Positions 54,397 through 62,668 of a stretch of DNA of 64,000 nucleotides are shown here, in pieces; positions within the stretch are counted from its first letter, which is position 1, and the number at the start of each line of letters is the position of its first letter. Origin of the DNA: Neobacillus niacini. Lineage in GTDB: Bacteria > Bacillota > Bacilli > Bacillales > Cytobacillaceae. Where the stretch lies: positions 434,001 to 498,000 of the forward strand of contig NZ_JAMBOB010000004.1 of NCBI RefSeq assembly GCF_023715415.1, read 5' to 3'. The notes under the pieces were generated by a model. It was not told the DNA's origin. It searched no databases and saw only the letters and a program-made list of their open reading frames with translations. The position numbers were made by a program, and so were the translations under genes.

Positions 54397-54870
54397 ATGG
54401 ATGATCGTTTATTTAGAGATGCAATGGGAAAATTCGCTACAGGGGTAACAGTTCTTTTAACTGAAAACGAGGGAGAAACACATGGAATGACAGCGAACGG
54501 TTTCATGTCCGTATCATTGGATCCGAAGCTTGTCGTAATTTCTATTGGACATAAAGCTAAATTTTTAGAGAAAGTTTCACAGTCTAAAAAATATACAGTA
54601 AATATTTTAGCGGAAGATCAAGAACACTATTCACGTCATTTTGCTGGGAAACCTGGTGAAGCAGTAGAATTTGAAACGTTGGCTCAGCTGCCAGTACTAA
54701 AAGGAGCTATCACACAAATCGCATGTGAAGTCGTATCAGAACATGTAGAAGGTGACCATACATTGTTTATTGGTAGAGTAGTAGATCTACGTATTGAGGA
54801 TAAAGAGCCGTTATTGTTCTTCAGTGGTAAATATCGTCAATTGACTGAGTTAATACCAGTTGAGTCATAA
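54397..54870 (+). CDS. Flavin reductase (HpaC/DIM6-NTAB family)
   Basis: 157 residues. FMN-binding split barrel: FRDAMGKFATGVTVLLTENEG at the start, HGMTANGFMSVSLDPKLVVISI, and HYSRHFAGKPGE near 70. It reduces free flavin with NAD(P)H and supplies the monooxygenase at 48342. ATG with TGGAGGAATTGGG upstream. It starts a plus-strand operon with the hydratase and the FAD synthetase-like gene. Confidence 0.9.
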   Translation: MDDRLFRDAMGKFATGVTVLLTENEGETHGMTANGFMSVSLDPKLVVISIGHKAKFLEKVSQSKKYTVNILAEDQEHYSRHFAGKPGEAVEFETLAQLPVLKGAITQIACEVVSEHVEGDHTLFIGRVVDLRIEDKEPLLFFSGKYRQLTELIPVES

Positions 54871-54884
54871 AAGGAGTATTGTCT

Positions 54885-55688
54885 ATGGATATTCAACTTA
54901 TAGCTGAAGAATTGCTCGAAGCAGAACGTACGAAACTGCCAATCGCCCCACTAACTGAAACCTATGAAAATATTACAGTTGCTAGTGCCTATGCGACACA
55001 ATTAGCGCAAATCCATCAAAAAATTGACGCAGGTGCGACAATAAAAGGGTTAAAGATTGGTTTAACCAGTAAAGCGATGCAAGAAATGCTAAATGTATAT
55101 ACACCAGATTATGGCTTTATTTTAGATACGATGGTGTATGACGAGGCAGAAGGTTTATTTACGGAGACGTTTATTCAACCAAAAGTAGAGTTTGAAATTG
55201 CGTTTATTTTCAAGAAAGCACTAAAAGGACCGAACGTAACTGTACAAGATGTCATTGATGCAACGGATTATGTTGTTCCAGCAGTGGAGGTAATCGATAG
55301 CCGTATCACAAATTGGAAAATTAAATTTGAGGATACAGTAGCGGACAATGGATCTTCGGCAGGTGCGATTTTAGGTAAGAAGCGTACACCACTTAAAGAT
55401 ATTAAAGACATTACAAATATTTCGATGATTGTGAAGAAAAATGGCGAGTTTTTAGACGAATCAACGAGCGCAGCTGTATTAGGTAACCCACTCCATGCAG
55501 TTGTTTGGTTAGCAAATGAAGTAAGTGCATATGGTATTTCCATCGAACTAGGCATGTTTGTTTTATCAGGTGCGCTCTCAAAGGCTGTTACCTTTGAAGC
55601 AGGAGATGAATTTGAAGCTGACTTTGGTATACTTGGGAAAGTAAGCGCCAACATTTTGAAGGAAGCAGTGAAATCAGCTGGACTATGA
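54885..55688 (+). CDS. 2-keto-4-pentenoate hydratase (MhpD family)
   Basis: 267 residues from the ATG at 54885 (AAAGGAG eight bases upstream). Fumarylacetoacetase-related fold with the metal site segment QPKVEFEIAFIFKKAL near 104 and VPAVEVIDSRITNWKIKFEDTVADN. It hydrates 2-hydroxypenta-2,4-dienoate to 4-hydroxy-2-oxovalerate, the step after the C-C hydrolase. The aldolase and acylating acetaldehyde dehydrogenase that would complete the pathway are not in this cluster. Confidence 0.9.
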   Translation: MDIQLIAEELLEAERTKLPIAPLTETYENITVASAYATQLAQIHQKIDAGATIKGLKIGLTSKAMQEMLNVYTPDYGFILDTMVYDEAEGLFTETFIQPKVEFEIAFIFKKALKGPNVTVQDVIDATDYVVPAVEVIDSRITNWKIKFEDTVADNGSSAGAILGKKRTPLKDIKDITNISMIVKKNGEFLDESTSAAVLGNPLHAVVWLANEVSAYGISIELGMFVLSGALSKAVTFEAGDEFEADFGILGKVSANILKEAVKSAGL

Positions 55689-55742
55689 AACAAGTATGGA
55701 TTTATATCAATTCATTGATATAGTAAAAAGGAGAGAATCGTA

Positions 55743-56531
55743 ATGCAAATCGTTTATGTGAATGCTAATAACTTACATGAGATTAAACCATCGGCTCCTG
55801 AAGTAGCTATGGCACTTGGTTACTTTGATGGTGTGCATTTAGGACATCAAAAAGTAATTCAAACAGCTAAGGAAAAAGCAAAATCACATAATTTGTCATT
55901 ATCCGTTCTCTCTTTTTTCCCGCACCCTAAAAATGTGCTATTTTCCAATAATAAAGTTTCATATTTAGAGCCATTAGAACAAAAAGCTGAAAAGTTAGAA
56001 AAGCTTGGCGTAGATGTTTTCTACGTTGTTGAATTCACCAAAACATTGGCAAAAGTAGAACCAGATCACTTTTTAAGTGACTATGTTATAGGGTTAAATG
56101 CCAAGGAAATTATTTGTGGATTCGATTACACATATGGGACCAAAGCAAGTGGTACTGTTGATACATTGGCAGTTTATGCGGCTACGCAGCAAGTTGGCCT
56201 AACAGTTGTCGAAGAATTAAAATGGAATGAACAAAAAATTGGCTCCACATTGATTCGGAAATACGTAACAGAGGGAAAATTGAATGAATTACCGAGTTTA
56301 TTAGGAACTTTTTATCAAACGAAGTATTGTCAAAAGAATGGTTTACTACCCAATTATTCTTTGCCAAATGTAGGCAGTTATAAAGTATTGATTGAAGATC
56401 GACATATTAATATTGAATGTGTTGCAACTGTAAAATGTAAAAAATATATTCAGCTACACTATGAAACGTCAACATTACCGAATTTGTTAACCATCCAATG
56501 GGTTGACCAATTCGAAACAATACCAAGCTAA
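55743..56531 (+). CDS. FAD synthetase-like protein with shortened riboflavin kinase region
   Basis: 262 residues, against about 310 for bifunctional RibF. The nucleotidyltransferase domain (about 15-180) is intact: ALGYFDGVHLGHQKVI with the HxGH-type motif, SFFPHPKNVLF, CGFDYTYGTKASG and IGSTLIRKYVTEG. The C-terminal ~80 residues align only loosely with the kinase barrel and lack its usual GxPTAN-type motif. It would adenylate FMN but probably not phosphorylate riboflavin. Its place after the flavin reductase and hydratase suggests a dedicated FAD supply for the aromatic monooxygenase (inference). Confidence 0.82.
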   Translation: MQIVYVNANNLHEIKPSAPEVAMALGYFDGVHLGHQKVIQTAKEKAKSHNLSLSVLSFFPHPKNVLFSNNKVSYLEPLEQKAEKLEKLGVDVFYVVEFTKTLAKVEPDHFLSDYVIGLNAKEIICGFDYTYGTKASGTVDTLAVYAATQQVGLTVVEELKWNEQKIGSTLIRKYVTEGKLNELPSLLGTFYQTKYCQKNGLLPNYSLPNVGSYKVLIEDRHINIECVATVKCKKYIQLHYETSTLPNLLTIQWVDQFETIPS

Positions 56532-56668
56532 TGTTAATTTCTAACCTTTTAATAGAACCTTAAATCTTTGTTCATAATTTGTTCATACTTAAGGGATAAG
56601 ATAAATACATGAAGAGGACAAACTTTTTTCTCTCTCTTTCATAACCCCCTTTTATAAGATTTCTTTTT

Positions 56669-56699
56669 GGATTCGGCAACTGGCCGGATCCTTTTTTTA
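56669..56699 (+). terminator. Terminator of the aromatic plus-strand operon
   Basis: GGATTCGGC, loop AACTG, GCCGGATCC, followed by TTTTTTT. Confidence 0.85.
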
Positions 56700-56717
56700 T
56701 TTTTAAAAAAGTTTTTG

Positions 56718-56778
56718 TTGCAAGAGCGCTTTCATTGGGTATATAATACTTTCATAAACCGATTTACTAAATCGATTT
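56718..56778 (+). promoter_or_regulatory. KDG operon promoter with tandem LacI-type operators
   Basis: -35 TTGCAA (56718-56723), 18-base spacer, -10 TATAAT (56742-56747). AAACCGATTT (56756-56765) and AAATCGATTT (56769-56778) are two half-symmetric operators 13 bases apart, just after the -10. A partial cre (AGCGCTTTCA) lies in the spacer. The same layout occurs at 61950-62009. Confidence 0.78.
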
Positions 56779-56825
56779 ACTAAAACAATTTATTCATTTA
56801 CTACTTCAAAGAAGGTGTCATAACC

Positions 56826-57584
56826 ATGCAAAAAGTGATTGTCCCTTTAAACGCTTTTGATAGAGTTGAAGTGTTAGAGAAAGGGCAAGCTTCCTTTATC
56901 AAGCTCATTGCACAATCAGGCGCATACGGATTGGAGATTCGCAAAGAGTTATTTTCCAATCAAGATCCATCATTAGATAGCATGAGGCAAGAAATGGAAC
57001 AGCATCAACTCTTTACCGTCTTTTCAGCTCCAATTGAATTGTGGCAAGAGGATCATCAGCTAAATGAACAAGACTTAACAATCATTTTTCAAGAAGGTAA
57101 AAAGCTCGGAGCGAAGTGGATCAAAGTATCACTGGGACACTTTGATAAAAATCTATCTAGTGTTAGCATCCTCCACTCATTTTTAAAGCAGCATCCAGAG
57201 ATTCAATTGTTCGTTGAGAATGACCAGACGCTATATGGCGGGAATGTTACCAATTTAAAGTCCTTTTTTGAAAGCGCCACCGAGCAGAATGTTCCGGTGA
57301 AAATGACGTTTGATGCTGGAAACTGGTACTATTCCAGACAGGATGTAGAAGAGGCGTTAAATCAACTATCCAAATACGTCCATTATCTTCATTTAAAACA
57401 AGTGGATCAGGAAAACGGGGACCTGGTGACGGTACCGCTTCAGAAAAATATTGGTCACAGCTGGGAAAAGGTGATGAACAGTCTTCCTAACAACCTAGTA
57501 AAAGCACTTGAATTTCCCATACAACCAAAGGAAAGAACAAAAGAGTATATTCAAATGATGACAGAAAGTGAGGCATTCGCATGA
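56826..57584 (+). CDS. Sugar phosphate isomerase/epimerase-like TIM barrel
   Basis: 252 residues of the xylose-isomerase-like AP endonuclease 2 superfamily: AYGLEIRKELF near 40, LGAKWIKVSLG near 97, LFVENDQTLYGG near 130, MTFDAGNWYYS near 163 and VHYLHLKQVD near 190, giving the E, D and H metal-ligand pattern. First gene of the KDG operon and overlapping kdgK by four bases. It might interconvert a keto acid precursor of KDG (inference); the substrate is not identifiable. Confidence 0.82.
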   Translation: MQKVIVPLNAFDRVEVLEKGQASFIKLIAQSGAYGLEIRKELFSNQDPSLDSMRQEMEQHQLFTVFSAPIELWQEDHQLNEQDLTIIFQEGKKLGAKWIKVSLGHFDKNLSSVSILHSFLKQHPEIQLFVENDQTLYGGNVTNLKSFFESATEQNVPVKMTFDAGNWYYSRQDVEEALNQLSKYVHYLHLKQVDQENGDLVTVPLQKNIGHSWEKVMNSLPNNLVKALEFPIQPKERTKEYIQMMTESEAFA

Positions 57585-58540
57585 AGCAATTAGATGTCGT
57601 AACGTTTGGCGAAGCAATGACAATGTTCATGGCCAATCATCCTGGTTCCTTACATGAAGTCAGCGAATTTACCCGCGAGCTTGCAGGCGCTGAAACGAAC
57701 GTGGCAATTGGTTTGGCACGCCTAGGATTCGGCTCAGGCTGGGCAAGTAAAGTAGGCAGCGACGCATTTGGAAAATTCATTATCGATCGTCTTAAAAATG
57801 AAAACGTCAACATCAATCATGTTTTAGTAGACAGTAAATACCCAACAGGTTTCCAATTAAAATCGATGGTCTTAGAAGGAGATCCAGAGGTTCAATACTT
57901 TCGTAAAGGATCGGCTGCCAGCCATCTAACGAAAGATGATTTCAACGAAGAGTACTTCCTAGAGGCTAAACACCTTCATATGACGGGAATTCCATTAGCA
58001 ATTTCAGAAGATGCACGTGGATTTGCCAAACAGGCTTTAGCCTTTATGAAAAAAAACAATAAAAAGGTGTCCTTTGACCCGAATTTACGTCCGACACTTT
58101 GGGCATCACAAGAGGAAATGGTAAAAGAAATCAATGAAGTGGCCTATAAAGCTGATTACGTTTTACCGGGGCTTGCCGAGGGTGAAATCTTAACAGGCTT
58201 CAAAAACCCAAATGACATCGCTTCCTTTTACTTAGATAAGGGTGTTGAGCTTGTCGTCATTAAGCTGGGACCGGCGGGAGCTTTTTATAAAAGTGCATCC
58301 GAAGAAGGAACGGTACTCGGATTCCCTGTAGAAAAAGTCGTTGATACCGTTGGTGCTGGTGATGGTTTTGCTGTTGGTGTCATCAGCGGACTTCTTGAGG
58401 GTATCTCGATTCATGATGCAATTGTACGAGGAAATGCAATTGGTTCACTGGCTGTTCAGTCACCTGGTGACAATGATGGCTATCCAACCAAAGAACAGTT
58501 AGAAAAATATATCGATAAAAATTTACAGGGAGTGAAATAA
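57581..58540 (+). CDS. kdgK: 2-keto-3-deoxygluconate kinase (PfkB family)
   Basis: 319 residues. PfkB signature 1 (GAETNVAIGLARLGFGSGWASKVGSD, from about 38) and signature 2 (DTVGAGDGFAVGVISG near 250, with catalytic Asp). It phosphorylates KDG to KDPG in the cytoplasm. It overlaps the isomerase-like gene and precedes the transporter by one base. Confidence 0.93.
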   Translation: MKQLDVVTFGEAMTMFMANHPGSLHEVSEFTRELAGAETNVAIGLARLGFGSGWASKVGSDAFGKFIIDRLKNENVNINHVLVDSKYPTGFQLKSMVLEGDPEVQYFRKGSAASHLTKDDFNEEYFLEAKHLHMTGIPLAISEDARGFAKQALAFMKKNNKKVSFDPNLRPTLWASQEEMVKEINEVAYKADYVLPGLAEGEILTGFKNPNDIASFYLDKGVELVVIKLGPAGAFYKSASEEGTVLGFPVEKVVDTVGAGDGFAVGVISGLLEGISIHDAIVRGNAIGSLAVQSPGDNDGYPTKEQLEKYIDKNLQGVK

Positions 58541-58541
58541 C

Positions 58542-59825
58542 ATGAAACAAACCATTGCTAAAAAAAGATGGTTCTATCTGATTCCAATTGCTTTTATTAC
58601 CTACAGTCTAGCCTATCTTGACCGTGCCAATTATGGGTTTGGAGCAGCTTCGGGATTAGCAAAAGACCTTGATATCACAGCGGCTACATCCTCCATGCTC
58701 GGTGCACTTTTCTTCTTAGGATATTTCTTTTTCCAAGTTCCTGGTGCAGCTTATGCAGAGAAAAAGAGTGCCAAGGTACTAATTTTTTGGTCCTTGATTG
58801 CTTGGGGCTTACTCGCTACTGCTACTGGGATGGTCACAAATGTGAAGTTACTATTCGTGATTCGTTTCTCCCTTGGCGTAGTAGAAAGTGCTGTTATGCC
58901 ATCCATGCTTGTACTCTTAAGCAACTGGTTTACGAAAAAAGAACGCTCTCGTGCCAATACCTTCTTAATTCTTGGTAATCCAGCTACCGTTTTATGGATG
59001 TCGATTGTTTCTGGTTATTTAGTTGAATCTGTTGGCTGGAGATGGATGTTTATTATCGAAGGCCTTCCTGCTGTTATTTGGGCGTTTATTTGGTGGAAGT
59101 TAGTCAATGATAAGCCGAAAGATGCAAAATGGTTAACCGATAAAGAAAAGTCTGACCTTGAATTACAATTAGCAAAAGAACAAGAAGGAATCAAGCCGGT
59201 TAAAAATTACGCAGAAGCCTTTAAATCAAAACCTGTTATTTTACTTAGTATTCAATACTTCCTATGGAGCATTGGGGTCTATGGATTTGTAATGTGGCTC
59301 CCTTCTATTATTAAAGCGGCGCCAAATATGGATATGGTTAAAACAGGCTGGTTGTCTTCCGTTCCTTATATTTTAGCCATTGTTCTTATGTTAACAGCTT
59401 CTTATTTCTCTGATAAAATGATGAACCGCAGTTTATTTGTTTGGCCATTCCTGTTAATTGGCGCAATCGCCTTTTATGCCTCTTACGCAATTGGTACAGA
59501 GCATTTCTGGATTTCCTTTGTCCTATTGATCATTGCAGGCGGGGCGATGTATGCTCCGTACGGTCCATTCTTTGCAATCATTCCTGAAATCCTGCCACGT
59601 AACGTTGCTGGTGGGGCGATGGCTCTGATTAACTCTATGGGTGCATTAGGATCATTCGTTGGTGCGTATATTGTAGGATATTTGAACGGTGCTACAGGTG
59701 GATTTGGTGCTTCTTATATCTTTATGGCAGGATCTTTATTCCTTTCTGCAATCTTAACGATTTGGGCGGTAAATACCGCAAAAAAGGATAGCAGCAAGCC
59801 CGCAGATATGAATTTGAGTGCGTAG
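58542..59825 (+). CDS. MFS transporter for hexuronates or related sugar acids (ACS family)
   Basis: 427 residues with 12 membrane segments. ITYSLAYLDRANYGFGAASGLAKDL near 20 and FSLGVVESAVMPSMLVLLSNWFTKKERSRANT near 107 are typical of ExuT/GudP-like anion:cation symporters. It imports the sugar acid that feeds KdgK/KdgA. ATG 1 base after kdgK stop with GGGAGTGAAATAAC upstream. Confidence 0.9.
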   Translation: MKQTIAKKRWFYLIPIAFITYSLAYLDRANYGFGAASGLAKDLDITAATSSMLGALFFLGYFFFQVPGAAYAEKKSAKVLIFWSLIAWGLLATATGMVTNVKLLFVIRFSLGVVESAVMPSMLVLLSNWFTKKERSRANTFLILGNPATVLWMSIVSGYLVESVGWRWMFIIEGLPAVIWAFIWWKLVNDKPKDAKWLTDKEKSDLELQLAKEQEGIKPVKNYAEAFKSKPVILLSIQYFLWSIGVYGFVMWLPSIIKAAPNMDMVKTGWLSSVPYILAIVLMLTASYFSDKMMNRSLFVWPFLLIGAIAFYASYAIGTEHFWISFVLLIIAGGAMYAPYGPFFAIIPEILPRNVAGGAMALINSMGALGSFVGAYIVGYLNGATGGFGASYIFMAGSLFLSAILTIWAVNTAKKDSSKPADMNLSA

Positions 59826-59870
59826 AACCATAAGTTTTTAGCGTCTTGCATTGACGCTGTAGCTCAAGGT

Positions 59871-59901
59871 AAACAGCCTTAGAACTTTTCTAAGGCTGTT
59901 T
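59871..59901 (+). terminator. Weak internal hairpin before kdgA
   Basis: AAACAGCCTTAG, loop AACTTTT-like, CTAAGGCTGTTT, with only a short T tract (TTTATCC). It may attenuate or stabilise the mRNA between the transporter and kdgA. Confidence 0.55.
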
Positions 59902-59927
59902 ATCCATTATGAAGGGAGATTCTTTAC

Positions 59928-60566
59928 ATGGGTGTTGAAGAAATTAAAAAACGTTGTGTTGTAGCCGTGATTCGCGGTGCATCGATTGAAACCATTATTC
60001 CAATGGCTAGAGCTTTAAAAGACGGAGGAGTCACTGCACTTGAAATTACTATGGAAACCCCGAAAGCACTGGCGGTAATTGAAAAAGCGGCTGATGTGTT
60101 TGGAAATGAAATGTTTGTAGGAGCTGGAACGGTACTAGACGCAGAGACTGCTCGTGCTGCAATTCTATCTGGAGCTAGGTTTGTTTTTTCACCAACCGTT
60201 CGGAAGGAAACCATCGAAATCACAAAACGCTACGGAGTCATCAGTGTCCCAGGTGCGTTTACTCCTACCGAAATCCTAACTGCCTATGAGTACGGTGCAG
60301 ATGTAATTAAAGTATTTCCAGCAGGAAGCGTAGGACCAGGTTATTTTAAAAATGTTGCCGGTCCCCTTCCCCACATTCCGCTAATGCCAACAGGCGGCAT
60401 CGACATGGATAATGCCAGCGACTATATTCGTGCCGGTGCTGTTGCCGTTGGCGTCGGAAGTTCTTTGGTGGATCCAAAAAGAGAGCTAACGGATGATTAT
60501 TTAGCGTTGATCACAGAAAATGCAAAGAAACTAATGGACCAAGTGCAGGCTGCACGTAGGTTATAG
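59928..60566 (+). CDS. kdgA: KDPG/KHG aldolase
   Basis: 212 residues, full length. Class I aldolase with the Schiff-base Lys in YGADVIKVFPAGSVGPGY near 130, the base Glu in GVTALEITMETP near 39-43, and GAGTVLDAETARAAILSGARFVFSPT. It cleaves KDPG to pyruvate and glyceraldehyde-3-phosphate. ATG with GAAGGGAGA upstream. Ends the KDG operon before the regulator gene. Confidence 0.95.
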   Translation: MGVEEIKKRCVVAVIRGASIETIIPMARALKDGGVTALEITMETPKALAVIEKAADVFGNEMFVGAGTVLDAETARAAILSGARFVFSPTVRKETIEITKRYGVISVPGAFTPTEILTAYEYGADVIKVFPAGSVGPGYFKNVAGPLPHIPLMPTGGIDMDNASDYIRAGAVAVGVGSSLVDPKRELTDDYLALITENAKKLMDQVQAARRL

Positions 60567-60642
60567 AATTTTGAGGGTGACATAGGTCATCCTCTATTCT
60601 TTTTTATAGGCTGTGTTTGATTTTTTTTACGAAAATCCTTAT

Positions 60643-60683
60643 GAAGAACAAATCTCACTCAGAACTTTCCAGATTTGTCCTTC
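60643..60683. repeat. Hairpin related to the TTGTCCTCAA repeat family
   Basis: GAAGAACAAATCT (60643-60655) pairs with AGATTTGTCCTTC (60671-60683) around a 15-base loop. The AGATTTGTCCTTC arm resembles the arms at 378 and 35481. A diverged family member, less certain than the other two. Confidence 0.5.
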
Positions 60684-60833
60684 ATCGACCTTTTATACCG
60701 CTGGACTAAAATTCACCAATGAAATTTAATAGAGGAGCCTTTTTAAAAAGACCATATATCACAGATAAACTGGATAATTAGCAGTTTTGTCGTTAAAATG
60801 AAAGCAGTGACCAATGGAAAGAGGAAGATAGGC

Positions 60834-61811
60834 ATGGAAAGAGTAACAATGGCCGATGTGGCCCGTGAAGCTGGTGTTTCAAAGAGCACGGTTTCTCAAT
60901 ATTTAAACAAACGCTATGAATATATGGGTGAAAAAACAAAGCAGAAAATTGAAGAAGCCATCGAAACCCTTGGCTACCAGCCAAATTTCTTGGCGCGAAG
61001 TCTAAAGCAAAAACGCACTTCCCTTATCGGCATCATTGTTGCAAATATAACTCACTACTTTTCAACAGAGGTAAGCCGTGCGATTGAGGATTTCTTCCAT
61101 CAATACGATTTACAAGCAATCGTCTGCAATGCGGATGACGACCCCGAGAAGGAAAAGAAATACATTGAAATGCTTCGAGCGAAACAGGTGGATGGCCTGA
61201 TTATTTTTCCAACAGGAAAAAACAATGCTTTATATGAAAGCATGGTGAAGCAAAACTATCCGGTTGTTTTTGTGGATAGAAAAGTAGAAAATCGCGATGT
61301 ATATACTGTAATCACCGATAATACCGAATCCACCTACAAAGCGATTCAATACTTTATCAAGAAGGGGCACCAAAATATAGCCTTCGCCGTACAGCCACTA
61401 ACAGTCAGTACACGGATAGATCGATTAGAAGGTTACAAAAAGGCACTAACGGATGCGGGGTTAGAAGTGAATCCAGACTTCATTGTTGAAGGAAGTATAG
61501 CTGAAATGAAGGGAAAACTAGAACAACTCTTTTCCTTAGATGTAAAGCCAACAGCATTGTTTGCAGCAAACGACCGTGTATTTATCACACTTGGAGAATT
61601 CATTAAAGAAAAAGGAATCAAATTCGGAGAAGACCTTGATGTAGTCGTATTTGACAATATCCCATTCTCGCAAATGCTCGAGACCTCCCTATCCTTTATC
61701 ATCCAACCCGCTGCCGAAATGGGCAGAAAAGCAGCAGAACTGCTCTATCAACAAATTCAAAAAGAAAATCAAGAACCCGAAGTATTCGTATTTCCAAGCA
61801 AAATGATGTAA
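60834..61811 (+). CDS. kdgR: LacI-family regulator of the KDG/RuMP genes (KdgR-like)
   Basis: 325 residues from the ATG at 60834 (AAAGAGGAAGATAGG upstream). The HTH VTMADVAREAGVSKSTVSQYLN is at the N terminus, with the hinge helix near 50, and a periplasmic-binding-like effector domain follows (IGIIVANITHYFSTEVSRAIE, FVDRKVENRDVYTVITDN). It lies between two units that share the AAACCG/AAATCG tandem operator, so it very likely controls both; the effector is probably KDG or KDPG. Confidence 0.9.
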   Translation: MERVTMADVAREAGVSKSTVSQYLNKRYEYMGEKTKQKIEEAIETLGYQPNFLARSLKQKRTSLIGIIVANITHYFSTEVSRAIEDFFHQYDLQAIVCNADDDPEKEKKYIEMLRAKQVDGLIIFPTGKNNALYESMVKQNYPVVFVDRKVENRDVYTVITDNTESTYKAIQYFIKKGHQNIAFAVQPLTVSTRIDRLEGYKKALTDAGLEVNPDFIVEGSIAEMKGKLEQLFSLDVKPTALFAANDRVFITLGEFIKEKGIKFGEDLDVVVFDNIPFSQMLETSLSFIIQPAAEMGRKAAELLYQQIQKENQEPEVFVFPSKMM

Positions 61812-61818
61812 TGGTTTC

Positions 61819-61882
61819 GGTGCCTGTCACCGCCCGTGGACACTGTCCGCCTAGGGTGGACACTTCCACCCCTCAGGCGGAC
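61819..61882. repeat. Palindromic repeat GGTGCCTGTC, copy 2, with a second hairpin
   Basis: GGTGCCTGTCACCGCCCGTG begins at 61819 and matches the copy at 6622. It is fused to a second inverted repeat: TGTCCGCCTAGGGTGGA (61844-61860) with CCACCCCTCAGGCGGACA ending at 61882. Confidence 0.7.
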
Positions 61883-61912
61883 AATTATCAAAAGCGGAAT
61901 CGCATTAACGAA

Positions 61913-61945
61913 TGGACTAGTGCCTGCTGGCACTAGTCCACTTTT
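61913..61945 (+). terminator. Terminator of the LacI-family gene
   Basis: TGGACTAGTGCC, loop TGCT, GGCACTAGTCCA, followed by CTTTTG. Confidence 0.75.
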
Positions 61946-61949
61946 GCTA

Positions 61950-62009
61950 TTGAGGAACGCTTACAAATGTAGTATAATCATTTCATAAACCGGTTTAGTA
62001 AATCGGTTT
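61950..62009 (+). promoter_or_regulatory. hxlAB promoter with the same tandem operators as the KDG operon
   Basis: -35 TTGAGG (61950-61955), 17-base spacer, -10 TATAAT (61973-61978), then TTTCATAAACCGGTTT. Operators AAACCGGTTT (61987-61996) and AAATCGGTTT (62000-62009) are 13 bases apart, as in the KDG promoter. ACGCTTACA in the spacer is a partial cre. Confidence 0.8.
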
Positions 62010-62038
62010 ATCTAACTGCCGAAAAAGGAGTTTAGACG

Positions 62039-62665
62039 ATGAAAATACAGCTTGCTTTGGATCGAATGGAAATAAACGAAGCGATTGAATTAACAAGAAA
62101 AGTGGAGAATTCCATTGATTGGATTGAGGTTGGGACTTCATTAATCAAAGAATTTGGGATTGCTAGTGTTAGAGAGATGAAACAGGCATTCCCTGCTAAA
62201 ACGATTGTTGCCGATATCAAAACCATTGATAATGCCCGTTATGAGTTTGAATTGTGTTTTGAAGCTGGAGCAGATGTTGCTACTGTTATGGGTGTGTCTC
62301 CCCATGTAACCATTGACGTGTGTATGGAAGTTGCTGGGCGATACAACAAAACAGTGATGATAGATTTATTAAATACAACTGAGCAACAAAAAAGAGATTT
62401 AATGAAATACAAGAATGCCGTATTTTGTGAGCATGTGAGTAAGGATCAACAGGAGGAGCTTGGTGCCTCCAATTATGGTTCAGGAAGTAAAAATATCTAT
62501 GAACCAGGGATGACCATTGCTGCAGCAGGCGGAATCACGCTGGAGTCATTGGAATTCTTACAAAAGACGCTCAATCCATCTGTCGTCATTATTGGTTCTG
62601 CCATAACAAAGGCAGAGAATCCAGCAGAAGCTGCGGCAAAAATCAAACAAGTGGAGGCTAGATAA
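62039..62665 (+). CDS. hxlA: 3-hexulose-6-phosphate synthase (HPS family)
   Basis: 208 residues of the OMP decarboxylase suprafamily. QLALDRMEINEAIEL at the start, DWIEVGTSLIKEFG near 30, catalytic ADIKTID near 59 and AAAGGITLESL near 162. HPS joins formaldehyde and ribulose-5-phosphate; the sister enzyme 3-keto-L-gulonate-6-P decarboxylase shares the fold. The next gene, a 6-phospho-3-hexuloisomerase, favours HPS. The segment around residues 128-155 (KNAVFCEHVSKDQQEE and on) looks unlike typical HPS, so a different substrate is possible. Confidence 0.85.
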   Translation: MKIQLALDRMEINEAIELTRKVENSIDWIEVGTSLIKEFGIASVREMKQAFPAKTIVADIKTIDNARYEFELCFEAGADVATVMGVSPHVTIDVCMEVAGRYNKTVMIDLLNTTEQQKRDLMKYKNAVFCEHVSKDQQEELGASNYGSGSKNIYEPGMTIAAAGGITLESLEFLQKTLNPSVVIIGSAITKAENPAEAAAKIKQVEAR

Positions 62666-62668
62666 AAC

